Assembly: GCF_000816845.1 (NCBI RefSeq) | Contig: NZ_CP006877.1 | Coordinates: 1,245,501-1,309,500 of the forward strand | Length of the DNA stretch: 64,000 bases | Source of the DNA: Rhizobium gallicum bv. gallicum R602sp | GTDB lineage: Bacteria; Pseudomonadota; Alphaproteobacteria; Rhizobiales; Rhizobiaceae | Reading direction: 5' to 3' | Shown here: one piece after another, positions 32,890 to 40,540 of the stretch | How positions within the stretch are numbered: position 1 is the first letter of the stretch | How the letters are laid out: every line of letters starts with the position of its first letter | Position numbers and translations under genes: made by a program | The notes under the pieces: model-generated | What the model saw: only the letters and a program-made list of their open reading frames with translations | The model's database searches: none | Told to the model about the DNA's origin: nothing

Positions 32890-33159
32890 GCCCGCCGTGG
32901 ATACCTGCGCAAGGTCGATCCCCGCCACACCTCGCAGACCTGTTCGGCCTGCGGGCCCGTGGACGGGGAAAGCCGCGAAAGCCAAGCATCTTTCCGCTGT
33001 TGCCAATGCCGCTTGCGCGCCCATGCCGACCACAATGCTGCAATCAACATCCTGCGTCGGAACACGGCGTCTATGATCGTGCAGGAAGGGCAGCGGCTCT
33101 GCGTTGAAGCGATAACTATCGGCGGAGCTTCCGAAATCTTCAAGCGGGGAAGATGTTAA
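32890..33159 (+). pseudogene. Remnant of an IS200/IS605-type TnpB (zinc-ribbon C-terminus only)
   Basis: About 90 codons in one frame match the end of TnpB/OrfB. VDPRHTSQTCSACG holds the first Cys pair, FRCCQC the second pair, and HADHNAAINILRRN the DxNAAxNI motif with the third RuvC aspartate. The zinc ribbon is therefore complete, but everything upstream (RuvC-I, RuvC-II, wedge) is missing: the text begins right after the terminator of the host-attachment gene. No start codon or ribosome binding site exists and no TnpA is nearby. The end overlaps the LysR stop. It marks an old insertion or deletion scar. Confidence 0.8.
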
Positions 33160-34022
33160 CCACCGCTCTTTCGCCCTGCAAACATATCCCGGTTCTCGCC
33201 GAAAAGCGCCGCAAGTCTGTCGATGACCGTGCGTACCTCCGGACGCTGGCGCTCGTCGTCATGCGCCGTGATCCACATGTCATAAGTGAGTGGCTCGATG
33301 ATCGGTCCGGCGCGCGTCAGGCCAGGCTCCCCATCGCCTATGAAGCATGGCAGCACGCCGCGGCCGGCGCCGCCGCGGATCAGGTGGAAGAGCATATGTG
33401 GCGTGTTCGTCCAGCCGGTGATCCAATAGTCCGGCTGCTCGAAGGTCCATTTGTCCGCCGGTGTGATCGCGATGTCGGTGCCCAGCGAAATCCAGTTGCG
33501 GTTGTCATCGTCGAAGCTTGCCGCCTGGTAGGCGGCGTGCGCTACCGTCACCGAACGCCGGATCGCGATATTGCCGTTTTCCGGACGGCTGTGCCGGATG
33601 GCGATATGCGCTTCGCGATAGGTGAAATCGACGCCCGCGTCGCAGGTCTTGTAGCACATGCGGAACCGGTCTTTCGGCGTCCAGATTCTTGCCAAGTGGT
33701 CGGCGATGAAACGCGACGTCCAGCTGTCGGCAGTCGTCGAAACGATCGGCAGGGTCAGCACTTCGCCGCGCCAGTCGGAGATCGACTGCGCGGCCTCCTG
33801 CATCAGGCGCACGCGCTCCAGAAGCGCCGTGCCGTCCTTTGCCAGCAGATAGCCGGTTGGCCCACGTGTGAAGAGCGCCCGGCCCGTAGCGCGCTCGAGC
33901 GCCAGCATGCGCCGGCCGATCGTCGGCGCGCTGAGGCCGGTCTTTGACGCAGCCGCCGACAGTCCTCCGGCGGTCGCAACGTGGAAGAAGAGTTGAAGAT
34001 CGTCCCAGTTCGCGTCTTTCAT
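33156..34022 (-). CDS. LysR family transcriptional regulator
   Basis: A 288-residue LysR-type regulator. Residues 1-65 form the winged helix-turn-helix (WDDLQLFFHVATAGGLSAAA, then SKTGLSAPTIGRRMLALERATG). The rest is a periplasmic-binding-protein-like effector domain, somewhat shorter than usual. The ATG at 34022 is the only sensible start. No obvious target operon is adjacent; the divergent side has only a doubtful small open frame. Its stop overlaps the tail of the TnpB remnant by 4 bp, consistent with the remnant having fallen next to it. Confidence 0.9.
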   Translation of the reverse strand: MKDANWDDLQLFFHVATAGGLSAAASKTGLSAPTIGRRMLALERATGRALFTRGPTGYLLAKDGTALLERVRLMQEAAQSISDWRGEVLTLPIVSTTADSWTSRFIADHLARIWTPKDRFRMCYKTCDAGVDFTYREAHIAIRHSRPENGNIAIRRSVTVAHAAYQAASFDDDNRNWISLGTDIAITPADKWTFEQPDYWITGWTNTPHMLFHLIRGGAGRGVLPCFIGDGEPGLTRAGPIIEPLTYDMWITAHDDERQRPEVRTVIDRLAALFGENRDMFAGRKSGG

Positions 34023-34114
34023 TTTTGAAAACCCCCTTTCTTCCGCAGGCTCTACATTCGGCTGCAGCGAAGGCCTAGTTCAAGTGCTCCAACAGATAGA
34101 TGGAGAACCTGACA

Positions 34115-34354
34115 ATGCTTCTCAACTGGGCTGTTCTCTGGAACGAGCTGGAGACAAGAAACAGAAGCCGTCGCCGCGATCCCCTGGCAGACCCGCTCGA
34201 CGGGCCAGAATGGGACGGCCTGCGGTGGCTCCTGCCGTTGATCGTGTGGTTTGCCGCGCGCGACAGTGCCCGCCCTCCCGGCCGGGCCGCAACGTGCGTC
34301 ACACGTCCGCTTCGAAGCTCAGGCGCAGCACATGGTGCAGGAATTCGGCGTTGA
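34115..34354 (+). CDS. Doubtful small protein between LysR and PilZ genes
   Basis: A possible 79-residue open frame. The ATG at 34115 has GGAG at 9 nt. It reads MLLNWAVLWNELETRNRSRR, then an acidic stretch and WDGLRWLLPLIVWFAARDSA, which could be one membrane span. The last 55 bp overlap the 3' end of the convergent PilZ gene, and the C-terminus (RPPGRAATCV onward) looks non-natural. No family is recognised. It may be real or chance. Confidence 0.3.
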   Translation: MLLNWAVLWNELETRNRSRRRDPLADPLDGPEWDGLRWLLPLIVWFAARDSARPPGRAATCVTRPLRSSGAAHGAGIRR

Positions 34355-34649
34355 TCAGCATGTTGAAGCTGATCGTCACAAGCTCGCCTTCGCGTTTGAC
34401 GACCGTCGAACCAATCTCGTCGCGGATGCCGAGGATTTCCAGGAAGAAATGGTTCGGAACCTCGAGTGTCGGGCTCACTTCGAGGACGGCGCCGGCGAGA
34501 TTGATGGTGCGGATCAGGCAGCGGACCTGCGTGCCGGTGCTGAGGTGATGGCCGACGAAAATGATCTTGCCGGGCCGGTCGAGCGAGAAATCCCGATAGG
34601 ATTTCTCCTGCTCGTTACTGTCGTCGTTGAGGTGCGTCTGAAAGGCCAT
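34299..34649 (-). CDS. PilZ domain protein 2
   Basis: A 116-residue PilZ-like protein. I chose the ATG at 34649 (MAFQTHLNDD) because GGAGG lies 6 nt before it; the frame starts 13 codons higher. The layout resembles the first PilZ protein: DFSLDRPGKIIFVG (basic motif weak, RPGKI), then RTINLAGAVLEVSPTLEVPNHFFLEILGI, matching DISRGGATFVVSSAAGLPKHYYLNILGL of the other. The RxxxR motif is degraded, so c-di-GMP binding is doubtful. The two are clearly related and 2.2 kb apart. Confidence 0.7.
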   Translation of the reverse strand: MAFQTHLNDDSNEQEKSYRDFSLDRPGKIIFVGHHLSTGTQVRCLIRTINLAGAVLEVSPTLEVPNHFFLEILGIRDEIGSTVVKREGELVTISFNMLINAEFLHHVLRLSFEADV

Positions 34650-34987
34650 TTCAGCCTCCACTCGTTGTACGATTGAAAGGTAACGCATGAATGCTGACAG
34701 GTACTGAACCGGATCAATAGAATTTGAGCCTTATGCGTAGCTGGACGAAAAAATCTTGATTTCGACAAGGGCGGAAGAACCGGGCGGTCCATTCTGGGGC
34801 AATTCTTGACAGAGCAGGCCGCTTCGCCCATATCAAGCACCGGTTCGAGGCGCCGGCCGCTCGCGGATGAAAGTCCATGGTGAAGTCCTTAAAGTTCACG
34901 TCGCAGCCAATTTGGTGCATGCTGACTGACGGCAATGCGAGCTCCCCTTTGCAGTCAAAATGGCATGCCATCCGAAAGGCTCAGCAC

Positions 34988-35422
34988 ATGACGACCTATC
35001 TTACCATCGATGAATTGAAGGCGCAGGCAAAGCGGCTCCGCCAGGCGATGGAACCGCGCGGTACTGCGATTTCGCACAGTGCCGCGCTCGAACTCGTTGC
35101 CCAGCAACACGGCGTGCGCGATTGGAATACGCTTTCGGCTCTCGCAACAAAGCCGAACGCCGATCCCATCGCCGCGCTCTCCGTGGGCTCGCACGTGCGC
35201 GGCCGCTACCTGAACCAGCCATTTACCGGCAAGGTTCTGGCTCTCGCAGAGACCGGCGGTGGGCTTCACAAGATCACCATCCATTTCGATGAACCGGTGG
35301 ATGTCGTGACCTTCGAGAGTTTCTCGGCGTTCCGGCAGCGCATCAACGCGCAGATTGACACGAACGGCGTCTCGCCGCGGAAGACATCGAACGGCCAGCC
35401 GCATCTGGTACTCGATATCTAG
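34988..35422 (+). CDS. Glyoxalase-superfamily-type small protein
   Basis: A 144-residue protein. The ATG at 34988 (MTTYLTIDELKAQAKRLRQAM) has AAAGG upstream; an in-frame ATG 37 codons earlier lies in intergenic text. The N-terminal helix pair with SHSAALELVAQQHGVRDWNTLSALA is a hallmark of rhizobial proteins annotated as glyoxalase superfamily. The C-terminal half (VGSHVRGRYLNQPFTGKVLAL, ITIHFDEPVDVV) looks like a small beta barrel. No catalytic metal site is evident. Function is unknown. Confidence 0.75.
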   Translation: MTTYLTIDELKAQAKRLRQAMEPRGTAISHSAALELVAQQHGVRDWNTLSALATKPNADPIAALSVGSHVRGRYLNQPFTGKVLALAETGGGLHKITIHFDEPVDVVTFESFSAFRQRINAQIDTNGVSPRKTSNGQPHLVLDI

Positions 35423-35442
35423 CCGCGGGAGAGGTCCTGACC

Positions 35443-35604
35443 TTAGTTCTTGGCGGTCGTCGCTGCGGTTGCAGCGGCGTCGGCCTCCTTCAGCGCTGCG
35501 GCGCATTCTTCGCAGCAGACCTCGACGGTTTTGCCGCCAAGTTTGACGCTGATAGCCTCGCGACCGAGTTCGCAGTCGCAGGCAGCGCATGTAGTCTTCT
35601 TCAT
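35443..35604 (-). CDS. Small CxxC/CCxxC metal-binding-type protein
   Basis: A 53-residue protein. CCGGAGGATCATCAG precedes the ATG at 35604. The sequence has CAACDC (residues 6-11) and VCCEEC (residues 29-34), with GREAISVKLGGKTVEV between, a layout like the TRASH/YHS-type metal-binding knuckle. The tail is Ala/Lys-rich. It may carry or sense a soft metal such as copper or zinc. It lies downstream of an AraC regulator in the same orientation. Confidence 0.7.
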   Translation of the reverse strand: MKKTTCAACDCELGREAISVKLGGKTVEVCCEECAAALKEADAAATAATTAKN

Positions 35605-35704
35605 CTGATGATCCTCCGGTTGATCGTCCCGCGACCGGGACAGGATCATAAGATCATCAAGGGGCCATCGGCGCTGTCCAAATCTTTAGCGATCGGCCGG
35701 CGCA

Positions 35705-36535
35705 TCACCTCAGTCGCGCCAGGCGCTGAAATTCGGCGGGCGTCTGGCCGAAGGCCTGCTTGAAGGAGGCACTGAAGTGGCTGTGGCTCGAGAAGCCCAG
35801 ATCGAGGCCGAGCGCGGTCAGATCCTCGTATATTCCAAGAAGATCAAGGGCGCGGGCAAGGCGCAGCCGCAGTTGATAGCGATAGAGCGGCGTCGCTTCC
35901 ACCTGCTGGAAAACCTGGGTGAGGTAGACGGGCGAGACGCCGACTTCGTTGGAGATCTCGGCCAGGGTCCAGCGGCGCGCGAGATCTGAAGAGAGCACAA
36001 GCTTTGCCCGGTCGACGAGCTTCTGCCGTCCGGCGCTGGCGCCCGCTGCATGCGAGGTGCGCTCGCCTAGCGAGCGGCGCACGAGTGTCAACGCCAGTGT
36101 CTCGGCCTCAAGCGGCTCGGCTGCTTTCCGGTGCAGGCCATGGCGCAACAGCGCAACCAGGGCCTGCGCGCGCGGATCGATCCGGCGGCGCTGGCGGCGG
36201 AAGGAGAGGAGTTCGCCTGCCTGCACCTGCTCCTTCGGCGCAAGCTCTGCAAGAACGGATTCGTCGATCGCCAGATCGATGCAGGCATCGCCGCCTTCGA
36301 CCGGATGACTGATCCGGTAACCCTGGCCGGCATTGAAGAACAGCATCTGGTTGGCTTCGGCCACCGCATCGTTGCAGCCGACATGGCGCATGAAGACGCC
36401 GCGATAGGGATAGACGAGGCTTGTCCTGTGGGCGTATTCCTCGCCGCTCTTGTGACGGCACTCCCCACTGCAGACGATGTCACGGATCGTCACGATCTTC
36501 GTCTTCAAGAGCAGGGCGGTTGATATCTGCGGCAT
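35705..36535 (-). CDS. AraC family transcriptional regulator
   Basis: A 276-residue regulator. The ATG at 36535 (MPQISTALLLKTKIVTIRDIVCSGEC) has GGAAGG at 5 nt; the frame is open 72 codons further but over the DUF1127 gene. Residues 30-170 are a cupin-like effector domain with RTSLVYPYRGVFMRHVG and GQGYRISHPVEGGDACIDL. Residues 180-276 hold the two helix-turn-helix units: LARRWTLAEISNEVGVSPVYLTQVFQ and ALGLDLGFSSHSHFSASFKQAFG. The N-terminal ECRHKSGEE segment has a Cys/His pair. Effector and targets are unknown. Confidence 0.9.
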   Translation of the reverse strand: MPQISTALLLKTKIVTIRDIVCSGECRHKSGEEYAHRTSLVYPYRGVFMRHVGCNDAVAEANQMLFFNAGQGYRISHPVEGGDACIDLAIDESVLAELAPKEQVQAGELLSFRRQRRRIDPRAQALVALLRHGLHRKAAEPLEAETLALTLVRRSLGERTSHAAGASAGRQKLVDRAKLVLSSDLARRWTLAEISNEVGVSPVYLTQVFQQVEATPLYRYQLRLRLARALDLLGIYEDLTALGLDLGFSSHSHFSASFKQAFGQTPAEFQRLARLR

Positions 36536-36597
36536 CGAACCTTCCAGGTCTGATAGGCGGCGATACGGGGTTCGTCCTGGTTGCACGGTATCACACC

Positions 36598-36810
36598 TCA
36601 ATAGCGTGAATAGACATGGACGTCGCTTTCGGTCTGGCCGCGCGAAAGACCGATATCCTTGAGCTGGTCGTCTGAAAGCTCGAGCAGGGCGTTGCGGTTG
36701 CGCCGTTCGGCCATCCAGCGCTCTGCCGCGATGAGGATTGCAAGCAGCCATGGCCGCGTCTCAGGCGAGGAACGGAACTGCCTCGACGGGATAAAGCTTG
36801 GGCCGCGCAT
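36598..36810 (-). CDS. DUF1127 small protein
   Basis: A 70-residue protein of the DUF1127/YjiS family. GAGGATCACC precedes the ATG at 36810. The C-terminal signature RRNRNALLELSDDQLKDIGLSRGQTESDV is the typical arginine-rich DUF1127 motif (LxxLsDxxLxDIGlsR). In Agrobacterium, short members affect phosphate, motility and RNA-related phenotypes, and some bind RNA. It lies 62 bp upstream of the AraC gene, same strand. Confidence 0.88.
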   Translation of the reverse strand: MRGPSFIPSRQFRSSPETRPWLLAILIAAERWMAERRNRNALLELSDDQLKDIGLSRGQTESDVHVYSRY

Positions 36811-36901
36811 GGTGATCCTCCATCCTTTCTGATTGGATGAAGGCAGTGAACCACCTGCGCGGCTTTCGCGCTGTCAGATTATTTAGCGATCGAAGGCGGC
36901 G

Positions 36902-37699
36902 CTACGCCTTTAGCAGCCATTCGTGCTCGCGCGCATTGTGGAACTTCCAGATGCGCTTCGGACCGGCCATCACGTTGAGATAGTAAAGGTCGTAGCCGTG
37001 GCAGGCAGCACAGGGGTGGTAGCCCTTCGGTACCAGCGTCACATCGCCGTCTTCCAGCACCATCACCTCGTCCAGCGAGCGGTCGTCGGTGTAGACGCGC
37101 TGGAAGCCGAAGCCCTGGGGCGGGTTCAGGCGGTGGTAATAGGTCTCTTCGAGGAAGCTTTCGTTCGGCAGGTCGTCCTGGTCGTGCTTGTGCGGCGGAT
37201 AGGAAGACGTATGGCCGCCCGGCGTGATGACTTCGACGACCAGCAACGAATGCGCCGAGCTGTCGTCCTCCGGCATGATGTTGTTGACGTAGCGGACATT
37301 CGTGCCCTTGCCGCGCGCGAGTGCCGGATGCGTGCCCGGCGGGATGGCCTTCGCCTCGTAGGTGCCGCCACCCGGTGCCGAGCAGACGGCGAGTTCCAGA
37401 TCGGTCTCGGCCGTCACCGACCAGGTCGATTCCATCGGGATATAAAGCGCATGCGGGCTACCCTCAAAGGGGCTCATGCGCTCGCCGAGCGTACCGAAAT
37501 CCTTGGTACCGGCCTTCGCCTTGCCCTTGCCGCTCACCCAGACGAGGCAGACCTCGCGGTCGCCGGTCTCGCCGGCTGCAGTTTCGCCCGGCTTCAGCCG
37601 GTGGAGGTCGAAGCCCACATAGGTCCAGCCGGCATTCTCCGGCGTGACATGGGTGACGCGGCCGTTCGTGCCGTTCGGCTTGACCTTGAGATTGGGCAT
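36902..37699 (-). CDS. iolB: 5-deoxy-glucuronate isomerase IolB
   Basis: A 265-residue cupin enzyme that turns 5-deoxy-D-glucuronate into 2-deoxy-5-keto-D-gluconate, the fourth step of myo-inositol breakdown. AAAGGAGAAACGACC precedes the ATG at 37699. The metal-binding segment is GGHTSSYPPHKHD (His residues), with NESFLEETYYHRLNPPQGFGFQRVY following, and a second cupin half near the end (VTLVPKGYHPCAACHGYDLYYLN). Length is normal. It is the last gene of the iol operon, 51 bp after iolE. Confidence 0.97.
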   Translation of the reverse strand: MPNLKVKPNGTNGRVTHVTPENAGWTYVGFDLHRLKPGETAAGETGDREVCLVWVSGKGKAKAGTKDFGTLGERMSPFEGSPHALYIPMESTWSVTAETDLELAVCSAPGGGTYEAKAIPPGTHPALARGKGTNVRYVNNIMPEDDSSAHSLLVVEVITPGGHTSSYPPHKHDQDDLPNESFLEETYYHRLNPPQGFGFQRVYTDDRSLDEVMVLEDGDVTLVPKGYHPCAACHGYDLYYLNVMAGPKRIWKFHNAREHEWLLKA

Positions 37700-37750
37700 G
37701 GTCGTTTCTCCTTTTAAGCTGTGGGGGGCGGCCTGGCTCCGGTAGTCAAC

Positions 37751-38653
37751 TCAGCCCTTGTCCAATCCAGCTTCCTTCGCAAGACCCTTCAGCGCCTTCA
37801 GCCCCATCGACTGATACTCGAACGGATTGCGCTTGAGCGGGTCCTGCTCGGCTTCGATAACCAGCCAGCCCTCGTAACCGTGGTCGGCGGCGACCCTAAG
37901 GACCGGCAGGAAATCGACGCCGCCCTCCTTGTCGCCGGGGACCGTAAAGACGCCGCGACGCACACCTTCGAGGAAGGAGAGCTTGTCACCCTCGACCTGA
38001 TTGCGGATGGTTGGGCGGACGTTCTTCGCGTGGATATGGCGGACGCGGTGCATGTACTTCTTCGCGACGTCCACGGGATCGCTGCCGCCGAACCAGGCAT
38101 GTCCCGTGTCGAGCAGCAGCTTCGTTGCCGGGCCGGTATTCTCCATCAGCTTGTCGATCTCGGCGCCTGTCTGCACGACCGTGCCCATATGGTGATGATA
38201 GACGAGATCGATCCCCTGATCGGCGCAATATTGCGCGATCGCCTCGATATCGGCGCCGAACTTCTTCCACTGATCGTCGGCGAGAGCCGGCTTGTCGGCG
38301 AGAGCCTTGCTGTCGTTGCCGTGGATGGCGTTCGACGTTTCGCAGACGATGCACACCTTGCAATCATTGGCCTTGAGCATGTCGAGATGCGGCTGGATCG
38401 CTTGTTTCTCGTCCTCGACACTGTGGTCGAGCAGGTTCAGCGAGTGCCAACCGGATACGAAGACGAGCTTGTGCGCGGCGAGCACTTTCTTCAGTTCGTG
38501 GCCGTCGGACGGCATCTTGTGGCCCTTCTCGATGCCGTCGAAGCCGATCTTCTCGCAATCGCTGAGGCAGTCCTCGAGCGTCAAATGCGCGCCGATCGTG
38601 CGGTCGTCGTCATTGCTCCAGGCGATGGGGTTGGTCCCGTAGCGGATCATCAT
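37751..38653 (-). CDS. iolE: myo-Inosose-2 dehydratase IolE
   Basis: A 300-residue TIM-barrel enzyme of the AP endonuclease 2/xylose isomerase-like family that dehydrates scyllo-inosose to the diketone substrate of IolD. Typical parts are [15 protein letters not shown] near the start, [14 protein letters not shown] (metal site His) and [22 protein letters not shown] (Asp/His metal ligands). Two adjacent ATG codons (38653 and 38650) follow GGAGACA; the second has the better spacing. It sits between iolD (18 bp) and iolB (51 bp). Confidence 0.97.
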   Translation of the reverse strand: MMIRYGTNPIAWSNDDDRTIGAHLTLEDCLSDCEKIGFDGIEKGHKMPSDGHELKKVLAAHKLVFVSGWHSLNLLDHSVEDEKQAIQPHLDMLKANDCKVCIVCETSNAIHGNDSKALADKPALADDQWKKFGADIEAIAQYCADQGIDLVYHHHMGTVVQTGAEIDKLMENTGPATKLLLDTGHAWFGGSDPVDVAKKYMHRVRHIHAKNVRPTIRNQVEGDKLSFLEGVRRGVFTVPGDKEGGVDFLPVLRVAADHGYEGWLVIEAEQDPLKRNPFEYQSMGLKALKGLAKEAGLDKG

Positions 38654-38671
38654 TGTCTCCGGATATGTGAT

Positions 38672-40516
38672 TTAGCGTTGATGCTTGCGCGCTTCGACAT
38701 AGCTCTTGCGCGCCTTGTTGACCTGTTCGCGCGGGCTGACCTCAGGAACGGCGACATCCCACCAGTGACCGCCGGCTTCTGTCGTGATCAGCGGGTCGGT
38801 ATCGATGACGAAGACCGAGGTACGGTCGTTCTTCTTCGAATCGGCAATCGCCCTCTCCAGTTCGGCAATCGAAGAAACCTTGACCGCGATGGCGCCCATG
38901 CTCTCGGCATGCGCCCGGAAGTCGATTTCCGGCATCACCTGGTGGTAGGAGTCCTTCAGCAGGTTGTTGAAGTTCGCACCGCCCGTTTCCATCTGCAGGC
39001 GGTTGATGCAGCCGTAGCCGCGGTTGTCGAGCAGGACGACGTTCACCTTGATGCCCATCATCACCGAGGTTGCGAGCTCGGAGTTCAGCATCATATAGGA
39101 GCCGTCACCGACGAGAACGAAAACCTCCTTATCGGGGTTGGCCATCTTGGCGCCGAGGCCGCCGGCGACCTCGTAACCCATGCAGGAGAAGCCGTATTCC
39201 ATGTGGTAGCTGCCGGGGGCTGTTGCTGGCCACAGCTTGTGCATCTCGCCCGGCAGGCCGCCTGCGGCGCAAAGGCCGATCGCCTTATCCAGTTCGATCG
39301 AGCGCGTCACCGCGCCGATCACCTGCGCATCAGATGGCAGGGCGGCATTGGTGGAAGCCATCGCCTTGTTGGCAGCATCCGTCCAGACATTCTTTTCCTT
39401 CGTCGCCCTTTCGGTGAGTGCCGCCGGTGCCTTCCAGCCACCAAGCCCTTTCGACAGCGCCTTCAGGCCTTCGCGGGCGTCGGCGATCAGCGGCTGACCG
39501 TCATGCTTGTAGGCATCGTAGGCGGCGATGTTGAGGCCGAGGATCTTCAGCTTGTCGTTCTTGAACAGCGCCCAGGAGCCGGTCGTGAAGTCCTGGCAGC
39601 GGGTGCCGACGGCGATGATGAGATCGGTTTCCTCGGCAATGGCGTTGGCAGCCGAAGTGCCGGTGACGCCGACGGAGCCGAGCGCCAGGGGGTGGCGCTC
39701 GTCGATCGAGGATTTGCCGGCCTGGCTGACGACGACGGGAATGCCGTGAGCCTCGACGAAGGCTTCAAGTTCCTGCGTCGCCTGTGAATAGAGCACGCCG
39801 CCGCCGGAGATGATCACCGGCTTTTGGGCGGATTTGATCAGCGTGATCGCCGAGGCCAGTTCATCGGCGTCCGGCTGCGGACGGCGTATCGTCCAGACCT
39901 TTTCTTCGAAGAGGTTCTCCGGATAGTCGAAGGCTTCCGCCTGGACGTCCTGGCAGAGGGAAAGCGTCACCGGGCCGCAGTCCAGCGGATCGGTCAAGAC
40001 CTGCATGGCGCGCTTCAGCGCGGTGATGATCTGCTCGGGGCGGGTAATGCGGTCGAAGTAGCGCGAGACCGCGCGAAAGGCGTCGTTGGCCGAAACCGTG
40101 CCGTCGCCCCAGTCCTCGATCTGCTGCAGCACCGGATCGGGCGCGCGGTTGGCAAAGACATCGCCGGGCAGGAGGAGCACCGGGATGCGGTTGACATGTG
40201 CGACGCCGGCTGCCGTCACCATATTCAATGCGCCCGGGCCGATCGAGGTCGTGCAGGCCATGAACCGCTGGCGGAAGCTTGCCTTTGCATAGGCGATCGC
40301 CGCATGCGCCATGCCCTGTTCGTTATGTGCGCGATAGGTCGGCAGTTCGCCGCGCACCTGATAGAGCGCTTCGCCGATGCCGGCGACATTGCCGTGGCCG
40401 AAGATCGCCCAGACGCCGCCGAAGATCGGCACCTTCTTGCCGTCGACGACAGTCATCTGCTTCTTCAGGAAATGCGCAACCGCCTGCGCCATCGTCAATC
40501 GGATCGTCTTGCCCAT
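38672..40516 (-). CDS. iolD: 3D-(3,5/4)-trihydroxycyclohexane-1,2-dione hydrolase IolD
   Basis: A 614-residue ThDP-dependent ring-opening hydrolase, the third step of inositol catabolism. The N-terminal PYR domain contains GVWAIFGHGNVAGIGEAL and the catalytic Glu in TYRAHNEQGMAHAAIAYAK. The central domain has VVSQAGKSSIDERHPLALGSVGVTGTSAA, and the C-terminal PP domain the cofactor motif LVGDGSYMMLNSELATSVMMGIKVNVVLLDN. Length is normal. GGGAGGTGCCC precedes the ATG at 40516. The gene is 24 bp downstream of iolC. Confidence 0.97.
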   Translation of the reverse strand: MGKTIRLTMAQAVAHFLKKQMTVVDGKKVPIFGGVWAIFGHGNVAGIGEALYQVRGELPTYRAHNEQGMAHAAIAYAKASFRQRFMACTTSIGPGALNMVTAAGVAHVNRIPVLLLPGDVFANRAPDPVLQQIEDWGDGTVSANDAFRAVSRYFDRITRPEQIITALKRAMQVLTDPLDCGPVTLSLCQDVQAEAFDYPENLFEEKVWTIRRPQPDADELASAITLIKSAQKPVIISGGGVLYSQATQELEAFVEAHGIPVVVSQAGKSSIDERHPLALGSVGVTGTSAANAIAEETDLIIAVGTRCQDFTTGSWALFKNDKLKILGLNIAAYDAYKHDGQPLIADAREGLKALSKGLGGWKAPAALTERATKEKNVWTDAANKAMASTNAALPSDAQVIGAVTRSIELDKAIGLCAAGGLPGEMHKLWPATAPGSYHMEYGFSCMGYEVAGGLGAKMANPDKEVFVLVGDGSYMMLNSELATSVMMGIKVNVVLLDNRGYGCINRLQMETGGANFNNLLKDSYHQVMPEIDFRAHAESMGAIAVKVSSIAELERAIADSKKNDRTSVFVIDTDPLITTEAGGHWWDVAVPEVSPREQVNKARKSYVEARKHQR

Positions 40517-40540
40517 CGGGCACCTCCCAAATGCTCTTAA

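Noticed and set aside
34714..34971. An 85-codon minus-strand frame between PilZ 2 and the glyoxalase-like gene
   Set aside because: No ribosome binding site, irregular composition, and it would cover the promoter of the downstream gene.
37721..39787. A 688-codon plus-strand frame across iolE and iolD
   Set aside because: It is antisense to two certain enzymes with full motifs and intact operon spacing; no product is recognisable.
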